Part shown: positions 1-9,376 of the stretch, piece by piece
Layout of the letters: each line of letters opens with the position of its first letter
Position numbering within the stretch: position 1 is the stretch's first letter
Position numbers and translations under genes: made by a program
Origin: Paenibacillus sp.
Lineage (GTDB): Bacteria; Bacillota; Bacilli; Paenibacillales; Paenibacillaceae
Direction: 5' to 3'
NCBI GenBank assembly: GCA_017512705.1
Contig: JAFWEX010000089.1
Coordinates: 1-64,000, forward strand
DNA length: 64,000 nucleotides
Notes under the pieces: generated by a model
Databases searched by the model: none
What the model saw: only the letters and a program-made list of their open reading frames with translations
What the model was told of the DNA's origin: nothing

Positions 1-1
1 A

Positions 2-52
2 AACATGAAGAAGATGGCGATCCACCTGGATCGCCTGGAAAAGCAGGGGTAA
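2..52 (+). CDS. C-terminal tail of a gene cut by the window edge (uncertain)
   Basis: This is an open frame entering from the left edge and ending at TAA 50-52, reading NMKKMAIHLDRLEKQG. It has protein-like composition, and a 12-bp perfect hairpin follows at 91-128. A second frame stays open to TAG 76-78 and reads a Gly/Pro-rich tail (GDPPGSPGKAG), so the frame choice is not secure. No function can be given. Confidence 0.3.
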   Translation, partial: NMKKMAIHLDRLEKQG

Positions 53-90
53 CCCCTCGTTTCCTCCTAAATTCATAGTACGTGAAACAA

Positions 91-128
91 GAGAAACCCT
101 GTACCTTTGAAAGAGGACAGGGTTTCTC
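91..128 (+). terminator. Perfect 12-bp hairpin, likely terminator of the left-edge gene
   Basis: The arms GAGAAACCCTGT (91-102) and ACAGGGTTTCTC (117-128) are perfectly complementary around a 14-nt loop. The T-run after the stem is short, so this is a weak intrinsic terminator at best. Confidence 0.5.
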
Positions 129-140
129 GACAATCTGAGA

Positions 141-567
141 ATACTTTGTATTACTTTATTTATTTTATTCATTCTCACAGGGTGTAGTCATCGTGAAAAA
201 TAGATATTAAATTACCATCTTACATGTTTAGTGAAAACTCCGAGCTGAATAGGGAATTAGAGGTGAGTTTGAAAGGGAGTATGGATAAAAACAATGCTTT
301 TGAGGGGGCTTTATCGATTAATGATATGGTCTTCGAATACGTCACCTTCATGCATAGTTCATCACTAATATCTTATGAGGGCAAGAAGAGAACAGTCTTG
401 GGAGATATCTATCTAGATCAACAGGCCAATCAATTAGCCATTATTATTACAGAACCTGAATTATACATGAAATTAACGAATGAAAAATACCAGAGTGAAA
501 GAGTTCTCCTGCATCAAGATTAGAAGAAGCAAAGAGGATAGAGGAGAAGTTAAAAGCTTTGGAATAA
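141..567 (+). pseudogene. Decayed small lipoprotein gene (frameshifted)
   Basis: From 141 a hydrophobic stretch ends in a lipobox-like LTGC (reading ILFILTGCSHREK), but a TAG at 201-203 closes that frame. A second frame is open at 224-523 and encodes 99 residues resembling a soluble secreted domain. Its last codons run into non-protein-like sequence, while the third frame from about 510 to TAA 565-567 reads a helical tail, RLEEAKRIEEKLKALE. The simplest reading is one lipoprotein gene with a signal peptide, a body and a charged tail, broken by at least two indels. No start codon with a ribosome site was found before the leader. If expressed at all, only the 224-523 segment could be made. The family is unrecognised. 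Confidence 0.4.
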
Positions 568-694
568 GTCTGAACCTCACTGCTTTTAAATCGAAAATTT
601 CATCGGATGTATTTTACATAATAAAATATTTTTTAATAAAAATGATAAGATAATCAAATTCATAACTCATTAAATTATCGTTTTGTAACTAGAT

Positions 695-787
695 TTAGAC
701 AAATTGGATTGTTTTGATCTATATTTAGCCTTGATTGAAGCTGCTGAAGGTATTATGAAATTGATTCAAGAGGGTGAATTATGCTGA
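695..787 (+). pseudogene. Gene-end remnant of unknown family
   Basis: A short frame ending at TGA 785-787 reads FDLYLALIEAAEGIMKLIQE followed by GELC, which has amphipathic-helix character typical of a protein C-terminus. There is no start codon or ribosome site in a sensible position. The surrounding 568-920 segment is AT-rich and otherwise empty apart from the hairpin at 838-862. Confidence 0.25.
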
Positions 788-837
788 ATTGTGCTAAGCC
801 GCAGATTCAACTCAAACTTCTCAATACAGATTGATTC

Positions 838-870
838 AGAGCTGGCGCTAGTCGTCAGCTCTATTTTGCT
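838..870 (+). terminator. Hairpin before the cnt promoter
   Basis: AGAGCTG (838-844) pairs with CAGCTCT (856-862), followed by a weak T-rich stretch. It would insulate the cnt promoter from upstream transcription. Confidence 0.4.
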
Positions 871-922
871 TGTTTAAGTTAGTGCTATTTACTTGTTTAA
901 CAAGTTTAAATGGAAATATTTG

Positions 923-985
923 TTGACGCACTCCAAGGGGTGTGCTATATTTTTCTCGTCCATTAATCGTAATTATTACTATTAA
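923..985 (+). promoter_or_regulatory. cnt promoter with Zur-type operator
   Basis: TTGACG (923-928) and TATATT (946-951) are separated by 17 nt, a good sigma-A promoter. Just downstream lies a 23-bp near-palindrome at 963-985 with arms TTAATCGTAAT and ATTACTATTAA around a central T, with one mismatch between arms. This closely matches the Bacillus Zur box, whose half-site is AAATCGTAAT. The position over the start of transcription fits repression by zinc-loaded Zur. The same arms occur upstream of the CobW-type gene at 12000-12022. Confidence 0.8.
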
Positions 986-1046
986 TTCAAGCATAAGCAA
1001 ACGGAGCACTTCAATTCGAATTTAAAGAACAGGAGCAGCCACCGCG

Positions 1047-1913
1047 ATGAAACAAGAAATTGATTTTATCAAATGTAATCCAACGCAGAATATGACCATC
1101 TTGGTGAGGACGGACCATGCAGCTGAACATTACAGTGGTATTGCTTCCAGTCTGATGTCCTATGATCATGTTTATGCTGAACAAGTCGGATTTATCAAGA
1201 GGTCACGAAGGCAGGAAGCTGCTGCTCGTCTGGAGATGGCTGGAGGAGAATTTTGCGGCAACGCCTGTATGGCACTGGCAGCTCATATGGCATCGGAAAT
1301 AGGGTTGGAGAAGCAGGGATCCATGAAGATCAAACTGGACGTTTCGGGCACAGATGACCTGATCGTCTGTCATGTGAAGAGGCAAGAGCATCGGTATGAT
1401 TGCCGGGTGACTATGCCTGTTCCTCAGCAGATTGAACGGCGTATGATTACGTTTGAAGCGATGGAGCTAGAGATGGTCATTGTTCGATATGCCGAATTCA
1501 TTCACATCGTAATTGAAGTGCAGGACCTGGATGACCTGATGAAACAAAGAGCACAGCATCTCGCACGGCTGCTAGGAATTACCATGGGAGATACAATGAT
1601 CGGCATTTTGTTATATGATCCCGTTACGAAAGAGATGACCCCGCTCATTTACGTCCCCAAGCTGGACAGTCTGATCTGGGAGAGAGGATGTGGATCGGGA
1701 ACGGCTTCGGTAGGCGCTTATCTTGCCTGGCATAGACAGAGCGAAGTCACCCAGTCGATCAAGCAGCCTGGAGGTGCGATTATGGTGACCGCTCAGTGGA
1801 ATGCAGAAGGTGTGAATGACATTACGATTGAGGGTACTGTCGAAATTGTTGCTTGTGGCACGGCTTTCATTGATACCTCGTTGGAACAGAGCAGAAGCAT
1901 CGTAGAGGTCTGA
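1047..1913 (+). CDS. cntK: CntK-type histidine racemase (DapF fold), metallophore synthesis
   Basis: This 288-residue enzyme belongs to the diaminopimelate-epimerase-like fold. In cnt operons CntK converts L-histidine to D-histidine, the first building block of staphylopine/bacillopaline-type opine metallophores. The two DapF-like active-site loops are visible: GGEFCGNAC (Cys70, residues 66-74) and WERGCGSGTAS (Glu212, Cys215). Its place, first in an operon followed by CntL, CntM and an opine importer, settles the assignment over a lysine-pathway DapF. The ATG at 1047 has AGGAG about 12 nt upstream. It is the first gene after the Zur-type promoter, so expression should rise in zinc starvation. 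Presence of CntK implies a D-histidine-based product, as in Staphylococcus and Paenibacillus rather than Pseudomonas. Confidence 0.87.
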   Translation: MKQEIDFIKCNPTQNMTILVRTDHAAEHYSGIASSLMSYDHVYAEQVGFIKRSRRQEAAARLEMAGGEFCGNACMALAAHMASEIGLEKQGSMKIKLDVSGTDDLIVCHVKRQEHRYDCRVTMPVPQQIERRMITFEAMELEMVIVRYAEFIHIVIEVQDLDDLMKQRAQHLARLLGITMGDTMIGILLYDPVTKEMTPLIYVPKLDSLIWERGCGSGTASVGAYLAWHRQSEVTQSIKQPGGAIMVTAQWNAEGVNDITIEGTVEIVACGTAFIDTSLEQSRSIVEV

Positions 1914-1972
1914 GAGGACCTGAGATGGAGATGTATGATGGCTTGACCATTACAGGTGTAGGAGGAGAGACA

Positions 1973-2770
1973 ATGATTACGTTAATCCATTTGGAGACCA
2001 GACTACGTGCCTTTGCCGAACAATTTGGCAAGCTTGCAGTCAGGTATGATCAGACGCTTAAGCACAGCGAGGAACTGGAAACGGTTATTAATGAGTATTC
2101 GCGGTTTGTGACTGCCCCTGATCACAAGATCGCTTGGGATATGTTGAAACAGGTAGAGTTGGAGGAACTTGAACCACTGATTCACCAGTTAAGACACCAA
2201 TCCGCTCGGTGTGTTGCAATTATGGAGAAATACCGGGCGTTGAAGCTGCAGGATGGAGAAGTGCAGATTGCAGATTATTTTAAAAATATCGAAGAGTGCA
2301 TCGATAAGGAGTTTGGTCGTTTTCAGGTGACATCTCAATCCAAAGTGCTGCTGGTGGGTTCCGGTTCATTTCCGATGACTCCTCTACTGATCGCCAAACG
2401 AACCGGAGCCGAGGTGGTTGGCATTGATATTGACGCAGAGGCCATTACGCTTGGTCGAAAGGTTGTGGAGACGCTTGGGGCAGGCTTGAACATTCGTTTA
2501 GAGCAGTTGCTGCTGGAGGATCTGGCGTATACCAAACAGGCGACACATATTATTTTCAGCTCAACGGTGGCTAACAAGTATGACCTGCTCGATCAATTAC
2601 ATGCACTGACCAATGAACAAGTGGTTGTAGCCATGCGGTATGGCGATCAGTTGAAATCACTGTTTAACTATCCCATGAAAGAGACAGATAGACGCAAATG
2701 GAAGTTGGTAGACAATATCCTGCGTCCGGATGATGTGTTTGATATCGCGTTATACCAGAAGGTTCTGTAA
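1973..2770 (+). CDS. cntL: CntL-type nicotianamine-synthase-like enzyme
   Basis: This 265-residue SAM-dependent aminobutyrate transferase belongs to the nicotianamine synthase superfamily. In the pathway CntL transfers one 3-amino-3-carboxypropyl group from SAM to D-histidine. A Rossmann-type SAM site is clear at about residues 126-155 (VLLVGSGSFPMTPLL, then GIDIDAEAI). I chose ATG 1973 because GGAGGAGAG sits 5-8 nt upstream; an ATG at 1925 in the same frame has no comparable site. It follows cntK by 59 nt and precedes cntM, as in Staphylococcus aureus. Cytoplasmic. Confidence comes from fold motif plus operon context. Confidence 0.85.
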   Translation: MITLIHLETRLRAFAEQFGKLAVRYDQTLKHSEELETVINEYSRFVTAPDHKIAWDMLKQVELEELEPLIHQLRHQSARCVAIMEKYRALKLQDGEVQIADYFKNIEECIDKEFGRFQVTSQSKVLLVGSGSFPMTPLLIAKRTGAEVVGIDIDAEAITLGRKVVETLGAGLNIRLEQLLLEDLAYTKQATHIIFSSTVANKYDLLDQLHALTNEQVVVAMRYGDQLKSLFNYPMKETDRRKWKLVDNILRPDDVFDIALYQKVL

Positions 2771-2844
2771 TTAAATTAAATTAAAGTGAAGTGAAGTGAA
2801 GTCTGGTCGATGAGTTGTTCATCAAATCACATAAGGAGGTCTAT

Positions 2845-4140
2845 ATGAGCGGCGTTGAACGAGTTCTGTTATGCGGTACAGGGCCTGTGTCCATACAGCT
2901 TGCGGTCATCCTTAAAATGCATCTTAACTGTCATATTGGGTTGGCGGGCAGAGAATCGGTGCGGTCAGCATCATTCTATGCATCACTCGAACAGAGCCAG
3001 CAGCAGATGCAGGTAACTATACAAAATGAGAAGCACCGGCCTTTGGCAGGGGAATGTCAAGTGGATCGAGTGTTTAAAGGTTACAGCACGATTGAAGGGG
3101 AGTGGGATACGATTATATTAGCTGTCACTACCGATGCTTATATCGATGTATTACAGCAAATCCATGAACGGTTCATCAAACAACTGAAATGCGTCATTCT
3201 AGTTTCTCCAACCTTTGGTTCCAGCCTTCTGGTGAGGCAGTATATGCTTGAGCGGAATGCAGCTCCTGAAATCATCAGCTTCTCCACGTATCTGGGCGAT
3301 ACTCGCTGGATGCACGAACAGCCGTCCAATAAGGTCATCACAACAGGGGTTAAAAAGAAGGTCTATATTGGCTCAACGGTTCCCTCTTCAGGCTATGTGC
3401 AACGTTTGTGTGAGTTGTTCGAGCGGCTGCATATTTCACTGGCAATCATGTCTTCTCCACTGGAAGCCGAAACAAGAAATATTTCGCTGTATGTACATCC
3501 ACCATTGTTTATGAATGATTTTTCGTTAGAGGCGATTTTCGGTGAACTGGGGGTTCAAACATATGTTTACAAGTTATATCCTGAAGGGCCCATTACACCA
3601 GGACTGATCCGTAGTATGCGGTCACAGTGGCAGGAGATCCAGCAGATTACAGACCGACTCCATATTCAGGGTATGAATCTGCTGCAGTTCATGACGGATG
3701 ACAATTACCCGGTTCGATTAGAAAGTTTGTCACGTCAGGATATCGAGCAATTCGTTCAATTTCAGCCCATCCATCAAGAGTTTTTATTGTACATACGTTA
3801 CGCCTCGTTATTAATTGATCCATTCTCGCAGCCGGATGCAGCTGGCAGCTATTTTGACTTCTCAGCCGTACCATTCCGCCGGATATTTACGAACCGCGAA
3901 GGAGAACTCGACGTGCCGAGAATGCCGAAAGAAGATTATTACCGTATCAAAATCATTCAAGGCATCGCCAGATATGTGAATGTCGATTGTCCAACCATTG
4001 ATCATTTCATTGCTACATATGAAGCGAAACTTCAGGAAGTCACACGCTTATACACAGATCAGCGCCTGTCCACAGCGTTTGTGATTCAGTCGTTTCAACA
4101 GGATATTGACATGATCTGCAATGGACTCACCGTGTATTAG
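2845..4140 (+). CDS. cntM: CntM-type opine dehydrogenase
   Basis: This 431-residue NAD(P)H-dependent opine dehydrogenase would reductively condense the CntL product with a 2-oxo acid (pyruvate in staphylopine, 2-oxoglutarate in pseudopaline and bacillopaline). The N-terminus carries a Rossmann motif, VLLCGTGPVSIQLA (about residues 8-21). The start ATG 2845 follows AAGGAGGT at optimal spacing; a possible upstream start at 2815 is less likely. It is co-directional with cntK and cntL and ahead of the importer genes. The oxo-acid preference cannot be read from the sequence by eye, so the exact product (bacillopaline being the Paenibacillus precedent) is inference. Confidence 0.85.
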   Translation: MSGVERVLLCGTGPVSIQLAVILKMHLNCHIGLAGRESVRSASFYASLEQSQQQMQVTIQNEKHRPLAGECQVDRVFKGYSTIEGEWDTIILAVTTDAYIDVLQQIHERFIKQLKCVILVSPTFGSSLLVRQYMLERNAAPEIISFSTYLGDTRWMHEQPSNKVITTGVKKKVYIGSTVPSSGYVQRLCELFERLHISLAIMSSPLEAETRNISLYVHPPLFMNDFSLEAIFGELGVQTYVYKLYPEGPITPGLIRSMRSQWQEIQQITDRLHIQGMNLLQFMTDDNYPVRLESLSRQDIEQFVQFQPIHQEFLLYIRYASLLIDPFSQPDAAGSYFDFSAVPFRRIFTNREGELDVPRMPKEDYYRIKIIQGIARYVNVDCPTIDHFIATYEAKLQEVTRLYTDQRLSTAFVIQSFQQDIDMICNGLTVY

Positions 4141-4240
4141 GATCTAGTCTCATGTCTTAAGAGACGGGACTGCAGTCGAAGTGGCACGATGTAATGCATG
4201 GAACGGCTTGAATCTAACTTACTTATCAGGGGGAACCGTA

Positions 4241-5866
4241 GTGAGAAAAAAACATACTTTATCACGGATCGTAACACTAGTCGCTGTCATTGCGATTGTC
4301 TCGGGCTGTGCTCAGAATGACACGAAGAAAAATACCCAAGCGGAACCACAAGTCAGCGGGGTCACCAATGAAATTGTCTATGCATCCGCTAAAGATATCA
4401 ATGACATGAATCCACATCTGTACACGGGCTCGATGCCTGCACAAGGTATGGTATACGAATCACTCGTTGAGAACACATCTGAGGGAATCAAGCCATTGCT
4501 GGCAGAATCATGGGACATCTCGAAGGATGGGCGAACCTATACCTTTCATCTGCGAAAAGGCGTGAAGTTCCATGACGGCGAGCCTTTTAACGCCGAGGCA
4601 GTCAAGCAGAATCTAGAAGCGGTTCAGGTCAATGCGGAGAAACATGCCTGGATCAAACTTTCCACCAAGCTTAAGGATGTCAGAGTAAAGGATGAGTACA
4701 CGGTGGAATTGGTTCTGTCAGATGCCTATTATCCTGCTCTGGTGGAGTTGTCCATGACCAGACCGTATGTTTTTATCTCACCGAAGGACTTTATCGATGG
4801 TGGAACCAGGGATGGAGTTAACGGTTACCATGGGACTGGACCTTATAAGTTGACGGGGCATAAGGTTGAGGAGAACGCCACATTTGAAGCCAATCCGGAA
4901 TATTGGGGTGGTGAACCTGCGATCCAGAGAATCACAGCCAAAGTACTTCCAGCCGGGGAAACGACATTTCTGGCACTGCAAAAGGGCGAAATTAACGTGG
5001 TATTCACCGATGATCGCGGAGCGGACAGCATTGATGTAGAAGCGATGGATCAGCTCGCTGCATCTGGCGAATATCAGGTGGTGCGAAGTGAGGCGATGAA
5101 CACAGCGATGATTGTGGCGAACAGCAGCAACCAGAGCAGCCCGGTTCACGAAAAAGCAGTTCGGGAAGCGTTATGGATGGGCATCGATCGGGATACGATT
5201 AGCAAGGATATTTTTAATGGCACACAGACTGTGGCAGACACGTTATTTTCATCTAATGTGAACTACGCCAATGTCGATTTGAAGGTTCGAGCGTATGATC
5301 CTGAAGCAGCCAAACGTCTTTTGGATCAGGCAGATTGGACATTGGCAGAGGGGAAAACAGTCCGTACGAAGAGCGGCGAACCGTTAGCAATGAAGCTGTA
5401 TTACGACAGCAACTCATCATCTCAGAAGACGCAGGCGGAGTTCATCCAATACGCAATGAAGGAGATCGGGATAGATCTGGAGCTGAAAGGGGAAGAATCC
5501 TCTTCTATTGCGAACCGGAGAGCGACCGGGGAATATGATCTGTTGTTCAACCAGACCTGGGGTCTGGCTTATGACCCGCAGAGCACCATCGCCGCGTTTA
5601 CATCGGATTCTGCATACAAACATACGACGAGCGGCATTGCCGAAGCAGCAGATTTGTATAAGAAAATCGATCAGGTGATGAGTTCGACGGATGAGGAAAC
5701 CAGAACAGCGCTGTATGCTGATATTTTAAAAATGGTACATGATGAAGCGGTGTTCATCCCGCTTACAAACGGGCGTGTCACCATTGTTGCTCCGAAACGT
5801 TTGCAAGGCATTACTTTCAAACAGACACAGTATGAATTGCCGTTTGAAAAGATGAAATTCGAGTAG
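4241..5866 (+). CDS. cntA: CntA-type metallophore-binding lipoprotein
   Basis: This 541-residue extracellular solute-binding protein belongs to the peptide/nickel/opine family (SBP_bac_5). It would capture metal-opine complexes and pass them to CntBC. The start GTG 4241 lies after GGGGG; the N-terminus is RKKHTLSR plus a hydrophobic stretch and a lipobox VSGC, so it is a lipid-anchored lipoprotein. Family-typical phrases are visible, such as PLLAESWDISKDGRTYTFHL and LRKGVKFHDGEPF. It is fourth in the operon, 100 nt after cntM and 13 nt before cntB. By sequence alone it could be a NikA/DppA-type binding protein; the biosynthetic genes upstream argue for the opine role. Confidence 0.83.
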   Translation: MRKKHTLSRIVTLVAVIAIVSGCAQNDTKKNTQAEPQVSGVTNEIVYASAKDINDMNPHLYTGSMPAQGMVYESLVENTSEGIKPLLAESWDISKDGRTYTFHLRKGVKFHDGEPFNAEAVKQNLEAVQVNAEKHAWIKLSTKLKDVRVKDEYTVELVLSDAYYPALVELSMTRPYVFISPKDFIDGGTRDGVNGYHGTGPYKLTGHKVEENATFEANPEYWGGEPAIQRITAKVLPAGETTFLALQKGEINVVFTDDRGADSIDVEAMDQLAASGEYQVVRSEAMNTAMIVANSSNQSSPVHEKAVREALWMGIDRDTISKDIFNGTQTVADTLFSSNVNYANVDLKVRAYDPEAAKRLLDQADWTLAEGKTVRTKSGEPLAMKLYYDSNSSSQKTQAEFIQYAMKEIGIDLELKGEESSSIANRRATGEYDLLFNQTWGLAYDPQSTIAAFTSDSAYKHTTSGIAEAADLYKKIDQVMSSTDEETRTALYADILKMVHDEAVFIPLTNGRVTIVAPKRLQGITFKQTQYELPFEKMKFE

Positions 5867-5879
5867 AGGGGAGAGGGCT

Positions 5880-6812
5880 ATGGGAAGTTATATCGCAAAA
5901 CGACTGCTGCTGACCATCCCTTTGCTGATAGTCATTTCATTGATTACTTTTCTACTGATCAATCTTTCCCCACTCGACCCGGCAATCGTTGTCCTACAGG
6001 CTCAGGATGTACCGCAGATCACCGATGAACTGATCGCTCAAACGAATGAAGCGCTGGGTTTTAACCAGCCTTTCCTCGTTCGTTATATGGACTGGATGGC
6101 GGCCGTTGTACAGTTTGACTTCGGATATTCTTACGTGTCCGGTGAGTCGGTGTGGTCTTTAATCGGGCCGGCTTTACTGAACACGTTAAAGCTTACGCTG
6201 GTATCATCCGTCTTCATCATCCTGTTATCCATATTACTTGGCGTACTATGCGCTTTAAAAGAAGGGAAGATACTGGATCAATCGGTCAGAGGCGTTACCT
6301 TTTTTCTGACAGCAATGCCGTCTTATTGGCTTGCGGCCATCCTGATCTGGTACTTTTCGGTGAAACTAGACCTGCTACCGACCAGTGGCATGGACTCTTA
6401 TCTTAGCTATATTCTACCTGTGCTGGTGATCACGGTCAGTTATACGGGCATTTATTTTCGGACGGTACGCAGTGCAATGCTGAGTAATATGAATGAAGAT
6501 TATGTGCTGTATGCCCGTGCAAGCGGCCTGAACGAGCGGAAGGTCATGCAGCACATCCTGCGTAACTCTTTGCAAGTCGCGGTGTCGATCTTCTGTATGG
6601 CGATTCCGATTGTTCTGGGCAGCACCGTTGTCATTGAGAATGTATTTGCGTGGCCAGGGCTTGGCCGGCTGAGTGTAAAGTCAATTTTGAGCCGTGATTT
6701 TCCGATCATTCAGGCGTATGTACTCATTTTGGCGGTAACGTTTGTGTTATTTAACATGCTTTCGGATATGATCAATGCTGCGCTGAATCCTCGTTTAAGA
6801 AAGGAAATCTGA
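5880..6812 (+). CDS. cntB: CntB-type ABC permease
   Basis: This 310-residue inner-membrane permease of the DppB/OppB/NikB family has a long N-terminal hydrophobic segment (LLLTIPLLIVISLITFLLI), further membrane segments and the cytoplasmic coupling loop typical of this family, with YARASGLNERKVMQHILRNS. It would form the importer channel with CntC. A GGGGAGAGGG ribosome site precedes ATG 5880. The stop codon overlaps the next start (TGATG), indicating translational coupling with cntC. Confidence 0.85.
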   Translation: MGSYIAKRLLLTIPLLIVISLITFLLINLSPLDPAIVVLQAQDVPQITDELIAQTNEALGFNQPFLVRYMDWMAAVVQFDFGYSYVSGESVWSLIGPALLNTLKLTLVSSVFIILLSILLGVLCALKEGKILDQSVRGVTFFLTAMPSYWLAAILIWYFSVKLDLLPTSGMDSYLSYILPVLVITVSYTGIYFRTVRSAMLSNMNEDYVLYARASGLNERKVMQHILRNSLQVAVSIFCMAIPIVLGSTVVIENVFAWPGLGRLSVKSILSRDFPIIQAYVLILAVTFVLFNMLSDMINAALNPRLRKEI

Positions 6813-7708
6813 TGCGACTATTCATAAATCTAAGCCGTGACAAGCTTGCTGTAACCTCTATTGCCATCATTGTTGTAACGATGATATTAGGCGTATGTGC
6901 TCCTTTTTTTGCACCCCATGACCCTGGAGCAGTCAACATGAAGCTTCGCTATGCCTCACCATCCTGGCCTTATCTCCTAGGTAATGATCACCTCGGCCGA
7001 TGTGTGTTATCCAGACTGATCTACGGCATTCGTCCGAGTGTGTTATGGGTGCTTGCGGCACTCGGTTTCTCGGTGCTGATTGGTGCGGCAGCTGGATTTA
7101 TCGCAGGCTATTTTAAAGGTAAAGTGGATGCGTGGTTGATGCGAATCTGTGACATTATGCTGTCTTTTCCCGGATATGTGATGACGCTGGCGGTGGTTGG
7201 TATTTTGGGGGCGGGCCTTGAAAATATTCTGATCGCGTTTGTCTGCATGAAATGGGCCTGGTTTGCGCGTGTCATTCGTACTTCCGTGATGCAATTCTCG
7301 GACATGGATTATGTGAAATTCGCCAAAGCTTCGGGCATACCCAGTTGGACGATTATTACACGTCACATCATTCCGGTAACCTTTGCCGATATCGCCGTAA
7401 TCTCCAGTGGTGCAATGTGTTCCATGATGCTCCAAGTGTCGGGGCTATCCTTCCTTGGTCTGGGCATTCAGGCTCCCCATGCAGAGTGGGGCATGATGCT
7501 GAATGAGGCGAGAGAAGTCATGTTCTCCAGACCTGAATTGATGCTTGCACCGGGGCTTGCGATCGTTGTGGTGGTATCGGCTTTTAACTTTTTATCAGAT
7601 GCACTTCAGGTGGCACTAGACCCGAAATTAATGACCTCTCCAGGCAAGCCGGATAAATCACGTGAAAGAGAGGTGAGAAAGGCAGCCTATGAATATAGTC
7701 GAGGTTGA
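6812..7708 (+). CDS. cntC: CntC-type ABC permease
   Basis: This 298-residue second permease of the DppC/NikC family carries the N-terminal family phrase HDPGAVNMKLRYASPSWPYL and GNDHLGRCVLSRLIYG, then hydrophobic segments and the coupling loop FAKASGIPSWTIITRHIIP. It pairs with CntB. Its start overlaps the cntB stop, and its end overlaps the start of cntD by 20 nt, so the importer genes are tightly coupled. The charged C-terminal tail (KPDKSREREVRKA) is cytoplasmic and carries the overlap. Confidence 0.85.
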   Translation: MRLFINLSRDKLAVTSIAIIVVTMILGVCAPFFAPHDPGAVNMKLRYASPSWPYLLGNDHLGRCVLSRLIYGIRPSVLWVLAALGFSVLIGAAAGFIAGYFKGKVDAWLMRICDIMLSFPGYVMTLAVVGILGAGLENILIAFVCMKWAWFARVIRTSVMQFSDMDYVKFAKASGIPSWTIITRHIIPVTFADIAVISSGAMCSMMLQVSGLSFLGLGIQAPHAEWGMMLNEAREVMFSRPELMLAPGLAIVVVVSAFNFLSDALQVALDPKLMTSPGKPDKSREREVRKAAYEYSRG

Positions 7709-8498
7709 GCATCTCAAAGTGTGGGATACGCGTACAGATCAGGCCATTATTCATGACAGTTCATTTACGGTGCGGCAGGGGAGCTGCATGGCGATTGTTG
7801 GGGAGAGCGGTAGCGGCAAATCAGTCACATGCAGAGCGCTGATGCGGCTGAATAAGCCCAATATGCACCAATCGGGAAAGATGCTGTTTCAGGGCACAGA
7901 CCTGAATCAGCTCTCCGAAAAGGAAATGCGGCGTCGAAGAGGCAAGCAGCTGTGTATGATTTTACAGCATGGCATGAGTGCATTTGATCCTTCCTGTGTC
8001 ATCGGTGTACATATCCGGGAGACGTTGCAGACGCATTACCATTGGAATACCCGTGAGCTGGAGCGGAGAATGAGGCTCGCAATGGAAAGTGTCATGCTCC
8101 GAAATCCGATGGACATCCTGAACAAATATCCCCATCAGTTGTCTGGCGGCATGTTGCAACGAATTATGATTGCGCTGGCACTTGTGCTGGAACCGGATCT
8201 AATCATCGCGGATGAGCCGACCACGGCGCTGGACACCATCTCCCAATATGAAGTGCTGGAGCAATTGATTCAGCTGCGTGAACGTATCGGCTGCTCCATG
8301 ATCTTTGTCTCGCATGATCTGGGCGTTGTTCAGAAGATTGCGGACGATGTGCTCGTCATGAAAGATGGACAGATTGTGGAGCAGGGAAGGATGAAGTCTG
8401 TATTGCAAGAACCGGCACATGCATATACCCGTTATCTGGTCTCGACCCGGCTGGAACTGAGTAATCATTTCAAAGCATTAATGGAGGAGGGTTCTTAG
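7689..8498 (+). CDS. cntD: CntD-type ABC ATPase
   Basis: This 269-residue ATP-binding protein of the DppD/NikD family shows Walker A GESGSGKS, ABC signature LSGGMLQR, Walker B LIIADEP and the H-loop SHDLGVV. It energises CntBC together with CntF. It begins inside the last 20 nt of cntC; AGAGAGGTGAGAA upstream can serve as ribosome site. The protein ends with a short extension after the family's usual end, without a recognisable C-terminal oligopeptide-binding motif. Confidence 0.85.
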   Translation: MNIVEVEHLKVWDTRTDQAIIHDSSFTVRQGSCMAIVGESGSGKSVTCRALMRLNKPNMHQSGKMLFQGTDLNQLSEKEMRRRRGKQLCMILQHGMSAFDPSCVIGVHIRETLQTHYHWNTRELERRMRLAMESVMLRNPMDILNKYPHQLSGGMLQRIMIALALVLEPDLIIADEPTTALDTISQYEVLEQLIQLRERIGCSMIFVSHDLGVVQKIADDVLVMKDGQIVEQGRMKSVLQEPAHAYTRYLVSTRLELSNHFKALMEEGS

Positions 8499-9251
8499 GT
8501 GCTGACGGTAAATGAGGTCGAGAAATCATATGTACAGGGTGGACTGTTCTCCAAGCAACGGCAGCAGGTGTTGAAAAAGGTGACTTTGGACTGCCGGCAT
8601 GGCGAGTGCCTCGGCATTATCGGGGAGAGTGGCAGCGGCAAATCGACACTAGCTCGATTGATGCTTGGGCTGGAGAGCCCGGATCGCGGTACCATCCGGC
8701 TAGAGGGAAAAGATGTGAAGGATCGTCGTGCTCGCATGGGACGGATCAGCGCCGTTTTTCAAAACTATACCTCCTCGATCAATCCATTTCTGACGGTACA
8801 GGATGCCATCATGGAGCCGATGAAAGCACTGAAAAAGGCGGGGCAGGAACAGCAAATTAACGCAAAAGTAGATACGCTGCTTGCCCAAGTTGGACTGGAC
8901 TCATCTTATCGTCTTAAGTATCCGCATGAGCTGTCCGGCGGGGAAGTACAGCGAGTCTGCATCGCGAGAGCAATCTCTACAGAGCCGCAGTACCTTGTGC
9001 TGGACGAAGCCGTCAGCTCGCTGGATGTGTCCGTTCAGATTCAGGTTTTACAATTGCTGAGATCGCTCAAGAACCTGTACAAGATGAGTTATGTCTTCAT
9101 TACGCATGATATTCAGGCGGCAGCCTACATCTGCGACAGGCTTGTTTTTTTCAGAGAGGGGCAGATTGAAGAGACGGTTTCGGTTGATCAATTAAAACAT
9201 GTAAAGACCGACTATGCTCAACAATTGTTGAGCCATCTCATTTCACTCTAG
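8499..9251 (+). CDS. cntF: CntF-type ABC ATPase
   Basis: This 250-residue ATP-binding protein of the DppF/NikE family carries Walker A GESGSGKST, signature LSGGEVQR, Walker B LVLDEAVSSLD and H-loop THDIQAA. It is the partner ATPase of CntD. Start GTG 8499 directly follows the cntD stop, with GGAGGAGGG just upstream. The order K-L-M-A-B-C-D-F followed by an exporter is the same as in the Staphylococcus aureus cnt operon. Confidence 0.85.
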   Translation: MLTVNEVEKSYVQGGLFSKQRQQVLKKVTLDCRHGECLGIIGESGSGKSTLARLMLGLESPDRGTIRLEGKDVKDRRARMGRISAVFQNYTSSINPFLTVQDAIMEPMKALKKAGQEQQINAKVDTLLAQVGLDSSYRLKYPHELSGGEVQRVCIARAISTEPQYLVLDEAVSSLDVSVQIQVLQLLRSLKNLYKMSYVFITHDIQAAAYICDRLVFFREGQIEETVSVDQLKHVKTDYAQQLLSHLISL

Positions 9252-9376
9252 CGTGGAGAAGTGTGGGAATCCATCTTGAGTTAAGGGGCAAAAGAGCGTT
9301 CCCAGTGGAAGAGGGAAGAATCGCCTACGTGTGTAAAGGTGGAGAGAGCATTATAAGTGAGGGGTGAATATCCGTT

